DNA of 64,000 nt from JABWBD01 sp040768665 (GTDB taxonomy: Bacteria; Planctomycetota; Planctomycetia; Pirellulales; Thermoguttaceae): NCBI GenBank assembly GCA_040768665.1, contig JAXGMN010000032.1:62001-126000 (forward strand), read 5' to 3'. Positions 53,273-61,959 of the stretch are shown here, piece after piece. The notes under the pieces were generated by a model that worked only from the letters and a program-made list of their open reading frames with translations, ran no database searches and was not told the origin of the DNA. A program made the translations under genes and the position numbers. Numbering within the stretch: position 1 is the stretch's first letter; each line of letters starts with the position of its first letter.

Positions 53273-55303
53273 TTGCGCTACGAAGTTTGGGAAAGGAGGA
53301 CGATGAGCATGACGTAAATCTGAAACCTTTCGTTGGGACCATGCGGGTAACCAAGCCCGTCCGGTAAAGCTTGGCCAGCAGCCGGAAGCGAGTCTTGGGT
53401 GGTGACCGGGTAACCGGCACTGCTAGGCGTAGACAGCGAGTGCTGAAGCCGTGTGATTGAGCCTCGAAAGTGGGCAATGCGGGAGTCTTCGGTCTGGTCA
53501 GTCGCGAGGACAGCAGCGTCGTACCGTAGTGGCCTGGTGCGTCGCCTCCGCCGGGGTCGAAGAGCAGGGCAAAGGCACAATGGCGGTCCCCCAGGAACGT
53601 AGGAGATCCTGTCGTCTCCGCGCGAGAGAAACTCCCGGCAGGAGATACCGGGTCAACAACTCCGGGCCCGTCGCTTGGCATTCGGTGGCGACGGGAGAAA
53701 CGAAACCAGCCGAGTGCTTCCGCGGTACCGTGCGTGCGAAGACATCGAAGCACGGCGGGATGGGCAACAGGAAGTCGCAAGCGCCCTGATAGTACCGACG
53801 AAGCTGGGGAATCCTTGCCCGGGAGACCCGGTGGAGGGAAGGGGGGCGTCAAGTCGTTTTTTTTACCGTTGGAGGGAAACATGACCGAGACATCGAACTC
53901 GGGTTCCGTGTTCACGAAACAACAGCGGATCGCGGAGTTGGCGAAACAGGCTCCGCAGATGGCGTTCACGTCGTTGAACCATTACCTCGATCTCTCGTGG
54001 CTGTACGAGGCCTACCGGCGTACGCGCCGCGACGGGGCTCCGGGCATCGACGGACAAACCGCGGTCGATTACGAGCGAGACTTGGAGCAGAATCTCCGGT
54101 CTCTGCTGGACCGCCAAGTCCGGGACGTATCGGGCGCCGCCGGTGCGACGGGTGCACATTCCGAAAGGAACGGGCTCAGAAACCCGCCCGATCGGAATTC
54201 CCACGTTTGAGGACAAGGTGCTTCAGCGTGCCGTGACGATGGTGTTGGAAGCGATCTACGAGCAAGACTTCTACGACTGCTCGTATGGCTTTCGGCCCAA
54301 GCGATCGGGCGCACCAGGCGTTGGAAAGCCTGTGGCAGCAGACGATGGAAAGCGGGGGAGGCTGGATCCTCGAGGTGGATATCCGAAAGTTTTTTGACAC
54401 TTTGGATCGCGGCCATCTGCGTGCGTTTCTCCAACGCAGGGTACGCGACGGGGTGCTGTTGCGGTTGATTGGGAAATGGTTGAATGCTGGAGTGCTGGAA
54501 GAAGGGGTGTGGACGCATCCCGAAACCGGCAGCCCGCAAGGCGGGGTGATTTCACCGATGCTGGCCAACGTCTACTTGCACTATGTGCTGGACGAGTGGT
54601 TTGCTCAGGAAGTACAGCCTCGCCTGAAGGGCAAGGCGTTCTTGGTTCGCTTCGCCGACGACTTCGTCATGGATTCAGTCATGAGGAAGACGCACGGCGG
54701 GTGATGGCGGTGCTTGGCAAACGCTTTGGCAAGTATGGCCTCACGCTTCACCCAGACAAGACCCGGATGGTTCCGTTCCGTCGACCACCGTTGAGGAAGA
54801 AGCCTCGCGGAGGTCCCAACGGTGACCGGCCGGGCGTGTTCGACCTGTTGGGCTTCACCCATTTCTGGGCGCGGTCTCGACAGGGGAAGTGGGTGGTGCG
54901 CGCAAGACGTCATCCAGCCGCTTCACACGTGGATTACGGAAGATCTCCGAGTGGTGCCGGAAGAACCGGCACCGTCCTATCGCCGAGCAGTGCCAGAAAC
55001 TGAGTCAGAAGCTACGCGGCCACTATGCGTATTACGGCATCACGGGAAACAGCCCTGCGCTGAACTCCTTCCGTGAGGCTGTGAAACACGCATGGGGCAA
55101 GTGGCTTCGGCGGCGGCGGCGGAAGAATCGTCCGCCTTGGAGCTGGTTTACCCGATTCTGGAGCGATACCGGCTTCCGCCTGCCAAGGCCATACACTCGG
55201 TTTGCCGTCAGCGATGCGCTATGACTTGAGGAACCGGATGCGGGAAATCTGCACGTCCGGATCTGTGGGAGCCCGGGTGAGCAATCACCCGGGGCGACCC
55301 GGC
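53273..55303 (+). mobile_element. group II intron, degraded
   Basis: The boundaries come from comparing the occupied site with the empty copy downstream: ...CTGACC | TTGCGC ... CCGGC | CCAGAGGTTGCA versus CTGACCCCAGAGGTTGCA after copy 2. This is accurate to a few bases. It starts TTGCG, close to the GUGYG consensus. It encodes a reverse transcriptase and has a domain-V-like hairpin (CCGGATGC-GGGAAATCT-GCACGTCCGG) at 55233-55260. It sits directly after a stem-loop, which is the target habit of bacterial class C introns, but the class is not certain. Confidence 0.8.
53881..55225 (+). pseudogene. group II intron reverse transcriptase/maturase, multiply frameshifted
   Basis: The protein is recognisable from MTETSNSGSVFTKQQRIAEL onward. 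It carries RDGAPGIDGQTAVDYERDLE, TRPIGIPTFEDKVLQRAV, the palm with GGWILEVDIRKFFDTLD, QGGVISPMLANVYLHYVLDE, and the active site FVRFADDF-like motif (F-A-D-D at about 54650-54661, normally YADD), then the maturase region and RGHYAYYGITGN. At least four frame changes (near 54145, 54300, 54690 and 54890) break it, so no functional protein is made. The ATG has GGAGGGAAAC before it. Confidence 0.85.
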
Positions 55304-55315
55304 CCAGAGGTTGCA

Positions 55316-55511
55316 CGACGCGACTTTCTACCGGGACGATCGAGCGGCAGGGCGAATTGGGGTTTGTGTTGCGGATTCATATTAGTGCGGCAGGAGCGTA
55401 AGCCTATCGCGTAAGCCTATCGGGTCAGGCCGGGATTAGGGATTAGCATGTAGAAAGAAAAGACGTACAGAGTCGGGTGGGAGCCCACTAATCCCTAATC
55501 CCGGCCTGACC
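55316..55511. repeat. 196-bp direct repeat, copy 2 (intron-free)
   Basis: Second copy of the 53077-53272 sequence. It is followed by CCAGAGGTTGCAGAGGTTGC and GTGACCCCAGAGGTTGTG, a small AGAGGTTG repeat; the first of these words also follows the intron. Confidence 0.9.
55423..55511. repeat. GGTCAG-type palindromic element
   Basis: The copy of the 53184 palindrome within the second direct repeat. Here the base that is mismatched in copy 1 restores pairing (GGTCAGGCC / GGCCTGACC). Confidence 0.85.
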
Positions 55512-55560
55512 CCAGAGGTTGCAGAGGTTGCGTGACCCCAGAGGTTGTGTGTATACCGAC

Positions 55561-56202
55561 ATGGGGCGGCCGGAGCTGGCGGAGGTCCAGTGGCGGCGGA
55601 TCTTGGAGGAGTCGCCACGGCAACGGCAGGCGCGGCTGCAGCTCGTCGACTCGCTCATCCGCCAGTGCCGTTTCCTCACGGCGGCCGACGAGCTGGAGCG
55701 AGTCGATGATGCGGAGGCGGCGAGCTGCGAGGCGATGCTGCTGCGGGTGCAACTGGCGGAAGGTCAGCGGCGCCTCGCGGAAGCGGAGCAGTGGGCCCGC
55801 GCGGCCGTCCAGCGGTTTCCCGAGACGGCGGCGGCTTGGGAGGGGCTGGGACGGTTGTTGTTCGAGCATGGCGAGGCGGGCGAAGCGGCGGACGTGCTGG
55901 GGCAGGTGGTCGATCGCCAGCCGGGCAACGGGGCGGCGTGGCACAACCTGGGCATGGCGCAGTTGCGCGCCGGGCAGATCGACGCGGCGGTGGAGTCGCT
56001 CGAGCAGTCGCTGCGCGTGAGGCCGGACTCGGCGGCGACGCGGGAGCATTGGGAAGAGGCGGTCAAACGGTTGAAGGAGGAAGGAGTCGGCGACGATCGA
56101 GGTCCGGAACAGGAGGTAACCGAGATAACGGAGGAAGATCTCTCGGTTGCCTCCGTTCGCTCCTGTTCAAATTTCTTACATACGGGGGGCAACCTCTCAT
56201 GA
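55561..56202 (+). CDS. TPR protein, possibly the end of a split glycosyltransferase gene
   Basis: A 213-residue protein with about four TPR units: MGRPELAEVQWRRILEESPR, AAWEGLGRLLFEHGEAGEAA, GAAWHNLGMAQLRAGQIDAA and neighbours, then a charged tail. The first TPR begins as in planctomycete glycosyltransferase-TPR proteins (...DMGRPELAEVQWRRIL), and upstream there is a glycosyltransferase-like fragment. ATG 55561 is the first ATG; an in-frame TTG at 55519 lies inside repeat sequence. I suspect a gene that lost its front half. Confidence 0.6.
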   Translation: MGRPELAEVQWRRILEESPRQRQARLQLVDSLIRQCRFLTAADELERVDDAEAASCEAMLLRVQLAEGQRRLAEAEQWARAAVQRFPETAAAWEGLGRLLFEHGEAGEAADVLGQVVDRQPGNGAAWHNLGMAQLRAGQIDAAVESLEQSLRVRPDSAATREHWEEAVKRLKEEGVGDDRGPEQEVTEITEEDLSVASVRSCSNFLHTGGNLS

Positions 56203-56225
56203 TTAGCGGAGTTGGGGAGCCAAAT

Positions 56226-56341
56226 CGGGTCAGAGCTTGAACAGTGAATAGAGATCGATTGAAGTCAGACCGTAGGTGCTGGTTCGGTTTGTAAGGCGTC
56301 GTAGTGATGAGTGCTATTCACTGCTCACGCTCTGACCCCAA
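56226..56341. repeat. GGTCAG-type palindromic element
   Basis: GGGTCAGAGCTTGAACAGTG (56226) pairs with CACTGCTCACGCTCTGACCC (ends 56340); CAGTGAATAG / CTATTCACTG also pair. The end word CTCTGACCCCAAGTCGACCTCCC is then repeated once (56331-56372). It lies 160 bases before the broken Y1 transposase. Confidence 0.75.
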
Positions 56342-56499
56342 GTCGACCTCCCCTCTGACCCCAAGTCGACCTCCCGCTCCAACACTGCTTGCGATTGTGG
56401 TAAGCCCTTCTCGTATCGAGAACCGATTCAATCGCAAGCAGTGGCACACAGACGCCTCATCCGTGTCAGTTGCAGGCGGAAACACGGCGAGCTAAAGGC

Positions 56500-56890
56500 A
56501 TGCCTAGAACCGCAAGAGTCGCGCCGGGAGGGATGGGGTAAAATGCAGATTTTCGACCACGACGCGGACTACGCCGCCTTCGAACGCGTCATCGAGGAAA
56601 CCCTGCGCGTCGCGCCCATGCGGATCTGCGCATTTTGCTGGTTAGCGAACCACTGGCACTTTGTTCTCTGGCCAGAACGCCCGCGGGGACTTGTCCGAGT
56701 TCGTCGGGCGAATGGCCAATATGCACACGCAGTGATGGCAACGCGCCAAGCAGAGAGTCGGCTATGGGCACTTGTATCAAAGCCGGCTCAAGTCCTTTCC
56801 GATCGAAACCAACGACCACTACTACACCGTGGTGCGGTACGTGGAGCGGCCAGGGGAGAAATCGCAGATTTGGTGGCCGCACCCTCTTCG
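56500..56890 (+). pseudogene. REP-associated tyrosine (Y1/HUH) transposase, broken
   Basis: Pieces of a RAYT/TnpA-REP protein are seen in two frames. It starts MPRTARVAPGGM. The HVLNRGN segment that should follow is deleted and a stop intervenes. It resumes MQIFDHDADYAAFERVIEET and MRICAFCWLANHWHFVLWPE, where HWH is the metal-binding HUH motif (56651-56659). After a frameshift near 56700 it reads VGYGHLYQSRLKSF, whose Tyr (56775-56777) is the catalytic residue, and YYTVVRYVERPG. Such proteins move REP palindromes; this one is dead. Confidence 0.8.
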
Positions 56891-56908
56891 ACTGCCAGAT
56901 CGGTCTGC

Positions 56909-57802
56909 CTACGCGCCGGCCGGCTCAAACACCGATTCGACCTGCTCGCCGGTATGCCGGGAGACGCTGTTGCGGCCGTCTTTTTTGGCGGCATACAGGG
57001 CCGCATCGGCCCGAGCCATCAAGGTTTCCGGTGTATCTCCGTCGAGAGCCTCGGCAACGCCGCCGCTGACGGTGACTTCCATCTCGCGTTCCACCTTGGT
57101 TCGCAGGCGTTCGGCGAAGATGCATGCCCCGTCGAGCCCGGTTTGGGGCATCACCACAACGAACTCCTCGCCGCCGTAGCGCGCGAGAACATCGGTCTCG
57201 CGGACCGATTCGTCGAGCAATCTGGCCAGCCGTTGCAGGATCTGGTCGCCCTGAAGATGCCCCTGCTCATCGTTCACCTGCTTGAAATGATCGATGTCGA
57301 AGATCGCCACGGAGAATTGGGTATCGTAGCGGTTCATCATGGCGAACTGGGAGGTTATGGCGTCGTCCAGGGCCCTCCGATTGCTGATGCCGGTCAGGGG
57401 ATCGGTGTGGACCTCGGTGAACATCATCAGGTGGTTGGTTTGCTGGCGGATCTGATCGTAGGCCGTGGCAATCTGGGTGGCCAGTCGTAGCGTCGGGGTC
57501 AACATCTCCGAGGCTTCGCGGCAGAGTTCCCGCCAGGCGGCTTCCTGTTGCTGGTAACTCAACTGGCCGACCCGCTGCTTGAACCGGGCGAGGCTGGTGT
57601 GGTGCCGGGCCAGATTCCGGCGGACCATCCACGTGATCTTTTCCAATTCGCGTGCCACGGCCTTGGCGCGACGGAGCTCCCGACGAGAGCGAGCCGCCAG
57701 ATCGTTTTCCGGGACCTGCTTGTGCCGCCCCAGCAAGTATCCCAACGTGGCAACGACGGCCAAGGCAACCGGTGCCGGTAACGATAGATTCCAGAGTTCC
57801 AT
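56909..57802 (-). CDS. diguanylate cyclase (GGDEF) with one N-terminal membrane helix
   Basis: A 297-residue enzyme predicted to make c-di-GMP. A membrane helix (APVALAVVATLGYLLG) is followed by a coiled-coil-like helical linker (residues 30-130) and a GGDEF domain (about 135-285). The active-site motif is GGEEF at residues 210-214. The RxxD inhibitory site (RETD, 201-204) lies five residues ahead, so feedback inhibition is likely. ATG 57802 chosen; a TTG nine bases further out is also in frame. The gene is oriented away from the tRNA and stands alone apart from the small membrane gene upstream. Confidence 0.92.
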   Translation of the reverse strand: MELWNLSLPAPVALAVVATLGYLLGRHKQVPENDLAARSRRELRRAKAVARELEKITWMVRRNLARHHTSLARFKQRVGQLSYQQQEAAWRELCREASEMLTPTLRLATQIATAYDQIRQQTNHLMMFTEVHTDPLTGISNRRALDDAITSQFAMMNRYDTQFSVAIFDIDHFKQVNDEQGHLQGDQILQRLARLLDESVRETDVLARYGGEEFVVVMPQTGLDGACIFAERLRTKVEREMEVTVSGGVAEALDGDTPETLMARADAALYAAKKDGRNSVSRHTGEQVESVFEPAGA

Positions 57803-57851
57803 AACACCCAATAGCTTTAGGTAAGAGGCAATTGGCGGTTGACTGCTGTGC

Positions 57852-57995
57852 TCAATACGAGGTCCGCGATCCGAAACCTCGCATCGCCACCAGGCCGACT
57901 AGCACCACAAGAGCCAGCGCGATAAGCCATTCCTGGGGTCCCATCCGGTCGACGTATCGCAGGACTTCTCGGATAGCGTGATTCAGGTAACTCAT
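57852..57995 (-). CDS. 47-residue single-helix membrane protein
   Basis: A short frame beginning MSYLNHAIREVLRYVDRMGP with one helix (EWLIALALVVLVGLVAMRGFG). The ATG at 57995 is nine bases after AGGAG, which is the main support. It lies 49 bases upstream of the diguanylate cyclase on the same strand, so it may be cotranscribed. No family recognised. Confidence 0.6.
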   Translation of the reverse strand: MSYLNHAIREVLRYVDRMGPQEWLIALALVVLVGLVAMRGFGSRTSY

Positions 57996-58088
57996 CCACC
58001 AACTCCTCGGTCCTTTAGCAACCTTTTGCCGTTTTTGCCACCAGTCGGATGTCTCTGCAACTCTAGTTCACAACTAGGCAACGTCCTC

Positions 58089-58116
58089 TTGCGAACCGGT
58101 GTTGCGAAGGTATAAT
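58089..58116 (+). promoter_or_regulatory. promoter of tRNA-Asp
   Basis: TTGCGA at 58089 and a perfect TATAAT at 58111 with a 16-base spacer. The tRNA starts 19 bases after the -10. Confidence 0.6.
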
Positions 58117-58134
58117 TCAGCGCTTTAGGGACCA

Positions 58135-58208
<74 letters not shown>

Positions 58209-58218
58209 CTTGGGGAAT

Positions 58219-58265
58219 CCGCCATAACTTCTTCTACGGTGAGAGGTTATGGCGGTTTTCTTTTT
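58219..58265 (+). terminator. Rho-independent terminator after tRNA-Asp
   Basis: A perfect 10-bp stem CCGCCATAAC / GTTATGGCGG with an inner loop of 17 bases, then TTTTCTTTTT. It begins 11 bases after the tRNA. Confidence 0.9.
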
Positions 58266-58356
58266 ATCGCGTCTCCTCGGCGCTCGACGTGCGCGTTAAA
58301 ATCCGGCAGTTCATACGAGCTCGTCGTGTCCGCCACAACGAATCCTAGGTCTTCCC

Positions 58357-59487
58357 GTGGATAACTATTTGGGCCCCCTCCTATTTATGGCCTTCGGCTT
58401 AGTTGTTCTCACCCTGGGCGGGGAATTACTCGTTCGGGGTGCGTCGGCTCTCGCGGCGATCGTTGGCGTGACACCCCTGGTGATCGGCCTGACGGTGGTC
58501 GCCTTCGGTACCAGCGCGCCCGAGTTGGCGGTAACAGCCAATGCCAGCCTGGCGGGGGAAACCGATTTGGCCATCGGTAACGTCGTGGGCAGCAGCATCT
58601 TCAATGTGCTCTGCATCCTCGGGCTCTCCGCATTGATCCAGCCCCTGTCGGTCGACTCGCAACTGGTGCGATTCGACGTGCCGCTGATGATTGCGGCGGC
58701 GCTGGCGCTGTTGGCATTGGGTTGGGACGGTTGCATCAGTCGGGTCGAGGGTGGCATTCTGTTCGGCGCTCTTCTCTGCTATCTCGGCTGGTCGGTGCGT
58801 CTGGGACGTCGCGAATCCGCGAAAGTGCGACAGGAACTGGAGCAGCACGCCGGCGAAACGCTCCCAAGAAGCCGGCCCAATCCTGTGGCGCAAATCCTCT
58901 TGGTGCTCGCCGGACTGGGGCTGTTGGCGCTGGGGTCGCATTGGCTGGTCCACGGTTCGGTGGCGTTGGCCACGATGCTCGGGATCAGCGAGCTGCTGAT
59001 TGGGCTGACGATCCTGGCCGTCGGAACGTCGCTGCCGGAAGCGGCCGCCTCCGTCACGGCCGCCGTTCGGGGGCAGCGCGACATCGCGGTCGGCAACGTC
59101 GTGGGCAGCAACATCTTCAATGTCCTGGCGGTCTTGGGAATCTCGGCGCTCATTGCTCCTCAAGGGATAGCCGTCAGCGCGGCCGCGTTGCGCTTCGACA
59201 TTCCCGTGATGATCGTTGTCTCGATGCTGTGCCTGCCGATCTTTTTCACGGGCAGCGTGATCGCCCGGTGGGAAGGAGCGCTGTTTTTCGGCTATTATCT
59301 TGCCTACACGGCTTATCTTATTCTCGTGGCGATGGAAAACAGCTACGCAAGGCCTTTCGGGAACTTCATCCTGGCAGTCGTCGTTCCGCTCACGCTGGCT
59401 ATCGTCCTGATTGGTGTGGTGAAGACATTGCGTCGACGTGGAACGAAGGCGCCACGATCACCGTCTGCTGCTGAGGATACGCTTTGA
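58357..59487 (+). CDS. calcium/sodium antiporter family protein
   Basis: A 376-residue inner-membrane antiporter of the CaCA family (YrbG-like). Two alpha repeats are clear: GTSAPELAVTANASLAG with GNVVGSSIFNVLCILG in the first half and GTSLPEAAASVTAAVRG with GNVVGSNIFNVLAVLG in the second, giving the inverted-repeat fold with the ion-binding acidic residues (E in APE and LPE). About ten hydrophobic segments. The start is a GTG; an ATG at 58387 would remove the first helix. It is followed, 16 bases on, by the SDR gene, so they probably form an operon. Confidence 0.93.
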   Translation: MDNYLGPLLFMAFGLVVLTLGGELLVRGASALAAIVGVTPLVIGLTVVAFGTSAPELAVTANASLAGETDLAIGNVVGSSIFNVLCILGLSALIQPLSVDSQLVRFDVPLMIAAALALLALGWDGCISRVEGGILFGALLCYLGWSVRLGRRESAKVRQELEQHAGETLPRSRPNPVAQILLVLAGLGLLALGSHWLVHGSVALATMLGISELLIGLTILAVGTSLPEAAASVTAAVRGQRDIAVGNVVGSNIFNVLAVLGISALIAPQGIAVSAAALRFDIPVMIVVSMLCLPIFFTGSVIARWEGALFFGYYLAYTAYLILVAMENSYARPFGNFILAVVVPLTLAIVLIGVVKTLRRRGTKAPRSPSAAEDTL

Positions 59488-59503
59488 ACGAAGGACCCAT
59501 GTG

Positions 59504-60274
59504 ATGAAAGACAATCCTTTTGACCTTACCGGCCGCACAGCCCTGATCACCGGCGGAAGCAAAGGGATCGGCCGGGCCATTGCGTCGCTTTTCGCACGCG
59601 CCGGCGCGGACCTCTTCCTCTGTGCGCGTGGCGAGAAATCCTTGACGGAAACCGCGGAGGCGATCCGTACCGAGACGGGTGTCCGCGTCGAAGCAATCAC
59701 CGCCGACATGGCCCGGCGCGAAGACCTCAGCCGCCTGGCGGACGAAGCGGTCCAACGGCTCGGAAAAGTCGACATCCTCGTGAACAACGCCGGCTGGAAC
59801 ATCCCGCAGGCGATCGACGAAATCCGCGATGAAGATTGGAACTATCTTGTCGAGCTCAACTTAAACAGCGTCATGGCGCTGACGCGCGCGGTCGTTCCCG
59901 GCATGAAGCAGCGGAGCTGGGGCCGCGTGATTCACATCTCGTCGATCATGGGGCTGGCCAGCACGCCCAAGCGCAACGGCTATTCGGCGACCAAAGCCGC
60001 GTTGATCGGTATGTGCCAGGCGAGTTCGCTCGACCTGGGGCCGTTCGGGATCACCGTGAACTGCATTGCTCCGGGGCCGGTCGCCACGGAAATGCCGATG
60101 TCGATCCTCAGCCGCCAACAGCAGGATGCCCTGGCCGCACGCACGGCAGTCGGTCGCTGGGGAACACCCGACGAAATCGCCGGCCCGGCCTTACTTCTTG
60201 CCAGCGAGGCCGGCCGGTTCATGACCGGGACCTGCCTGGTCGTCGACGGCGGCGTCATGGCGAGAGTCTTCTGA
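59504..60274 (+). CDS. SDR family oxidoreductase
   Basis: A 256-residue cytosolic short-chain dehydrogenase. The cofactor site TGGSKGIG (residues 16-23), NNAG near residue 90 and the catalytic Y160-xxx-K164 (YSATK) with Ser in ISSIMG are all present. The NPFDLTGRTALITGGSKGIGR start is like gluconate 5-dehydrogenase and related 3-oxoacyl-ACP reductase-like enzymes. The substrate is uncertain; the following genes suggest sugar-acid metabolism. GAAGGACC before the ATG. Confidence 0.9.
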   Translation: MKDNPFDLTGRTALITGGSKGIGRAIASLFARAGADLFLCARGEKSLTETAEAIRTETGVRVEAITADMARREDLSRLADEAVQRLGKVDILVNNAGWNIPQAIDEIRDEDWNYLVELNLNSVMALTRAVVPGMKQRSWGRVIHISSIMGLASTPKRNGYSATKAALIGMCQASSLDLGPFGITVNCIAPGPVATEMPMSILSRQQQDALAARTAVGRWGTPDEIAGPALLLASEAGRFMTGTCLVVDGGVMARVF

Positions 60275-60315
60275 TCGGAGCGTCCAAGTGCCGCTCGTCA
60301 AGCATGGAGCATAGT

Positions 60316-61836
60316 ATGGACCGCCGTCAGTTCATCAAAACCGCGTCTTTATCGTCCGTCTTCGGAGCTGCGGCACCGGCTGTTGCCGGGTTGGTGAGCG
60401 AAGATGCGAACTCAACGCCCGACGCACCGGGCCTGCGCAAGCCGACGGTGGCTTACACAGCGGAGGAACACCGACGACGCCTCGAGAATATCGCGATCTG
60501 CGAGCGCGGCATCGACACCTGTCTGAAGAAGCATTTGATAACCAGCTACCTGCCGGGTCAGGCGTACTACAACCTGGGCGAATACCCGAGCCGCACGCCG
60601 TGGGAGCCCAGCGAGTATGACGATATGGAACTGGATCGGCTTCGCGACCACGGGATCGAATTGATCCAGGTGTGGCTCGACTGGTGCGACGAACTGCGCC
60701 TGTTCGGCGGCGACAAATTCAACGCGCCCAATCCGGAAACCTTTCGCCAGTTCGTGGCGAAGGTACATGCTCGCGGCATGAAAATCATCCCCTACACGTC
60801 CGCCGGTTACTTCGAGAGGCGGGATCCCGATTTCCGTGCCGAGTGGTCGCGGAGCGAAGCGCAGGACCTCCGGGAACTCTGCTGGGACTGGGCGCGATGC
60901 TCGTATGCCAGCCCCGGCTGGCGTGCTTACCTGCTTCCGAGGCTCGATCGCATGATGGACGAGTATGGTTTCGACGGCCTTTACAACGACATGGGCTATG
61001 GTGCGGGAGTCGCTGCCAACAAGCTCCCGCCGGCTCCCGACGAAGTACTCGCTTTCGAGGAGACCGAAGACGACGACGGCTATCTCACCGACATGCTCGG
61101 CCTGATCTACGACATGGTGAAACGCCGCGGAGGCATCGTCAAGTTGCATCGGGGCAGCACCCTGTGTCCCAAGACGGACTTGAAGGTTTACGACTACCTC
61201 TGGGTCGGCGAAGGCGGGCAAAACGGTGATCGGCTCCGCGAAGCGGTCAAGCCCCATCCTCCGTATGTGGTCCCTTGTCTCGACATGAGTCGGGCAAGCA
61301 TCGAAGACGAGAATGAACTCTACCTGCACGCAATTCCCTATATGCAGTTCCCCTTCCTCTCGGCCGGCCGACCGTTCACGGGCGAGCGAGCCGCGATTGC
61401 CGGCGTCGGTTACACGCTCGACAGAAAGGACTTCTGGTCGCGGCATTACCTGGCGATCCGCGAGCACTACCTGGCCCATCCCGATGGACCGTACTCGTAT
61501 TCCCAGTGGGACTCCGCGATCCCACGTCCCGAAGCACGACCGACGCATGAGCGTTGGCTGAAACGGTACCTGCCGATCGTCGAGGAGGGAACTTGGGCGT
61601 GGCTCGAACTTCGTAAGTCGAATCTCTTTGCCGCGCCCCTGCGCGACAACGTAGTGGGGTCGGCCTTTGCCAACCGCGAGTTGTATCTGGTCCTGGCAAA
61701 CTACAACAATAGCCCGACGGAAGTGGTAACGAATGACTTCTATGTGCGGGCCGGGGAATCACCCGTACCGGGCAGAAAGACGTGGAAACTCCCCGGGCGA
61801 TCACTTCATATCCTGCGTTACCAGCGGGTTTCGTGA
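60316..61836 (+). CDS. Tat-exported TIM-barrel-like protein
   Basis: A 506-residue protein. The Tat signal is MDRRQFIKTASLSSVFGAA. The mature part has TIM-barrel features: HGIELIQVWLDWCDELR, VHARGMKIIPYTSAGYF, and DEYGFDGLYNDMGYG with an Asp pair as in glycoside hydrolase active sites; the end is a small beta domain (NRELYLVLANYNNSP). No family number assigned. GGAGC lies 6 bases before the ATG; a start at 60304 is also possible. It lies 41 bases after the SDR gene on the same strand. Confidence 0.75.
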   Translation: MDRRQFIKTASLSSVFGAAAPAVAGLVSEDANSTPDAPGLRKPTVAYTAEEHRRRLENIAICERGIDTCLKKHLITSYLPGQAYYNLGEYPSRTPWEPSEYDDMELDRLRDHGIELIQVWLDWCDELRLFGGDKFNAPNPETFRQFVAKVHARGMKIIPYTSAGYFERRDPDFRAEWSRSEAQDLRELCWDWARCSYASPGWRAYLLPRLDRMMDEYGFDGLYNDMGYGAGVAANKLPPAPDEVLAFEETEDDDGYLTDMLGLIYDMVKRRGGIVKLHRGSTLCPKTDLKVYDYLWVGEGGQNGDRLREAVKPHPPYVVPCLDMSRASIEDENELYLHAIPYMQFPFLSAGRPFTGERAAIAGVGYTLDRKDFWSRHYLAIREHYLAHPDGPYSYSQWDSAIPRPEARPTHERWLKRYLPIVEEGTWAWLELRKSNLFAAPLRDNVVGSAFANRELYLVLANYNNSPTEVVTNDFYVRAGESPVPGRKTWKLPGRSLHILRYQRVS

Positions 61837-61932
61837 AAGCACGTATTGAAGAACCTGCCAAATGGTGCGGCTCGTCGGCTGCTCCGGGGCTTGACACCGG
61901 CGGCAGACCCGGTATTATCGCTGGTTATCGAT

Positions 61933-61946
61933 GATTATCGATAATC
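61933..61946 (+). promoter_or_regulatory. putative operator before the GntR gene
   Basis: A perfect 14-bp palindrome GATTATCGATAATC within GTTATCGATGATTATCGATA, 13 bases before the TTG start and overlapping the leader. A second ATCGAT sits 9 bases upstream. Likely an autoregulatory site; no proof. Confidence 0.5.
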
Positions 61947-61959
61947 AGGAGCACGCGAT

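Noticed and set aside
53881..54210. A retron or diversity-generating reverse transcriptase
   Set aside because: The protein motifs, the flanking domain-V-like hairpin and the clean empty site all point to a group II intron; no template repeat or msr/msd-like RNA is seen.
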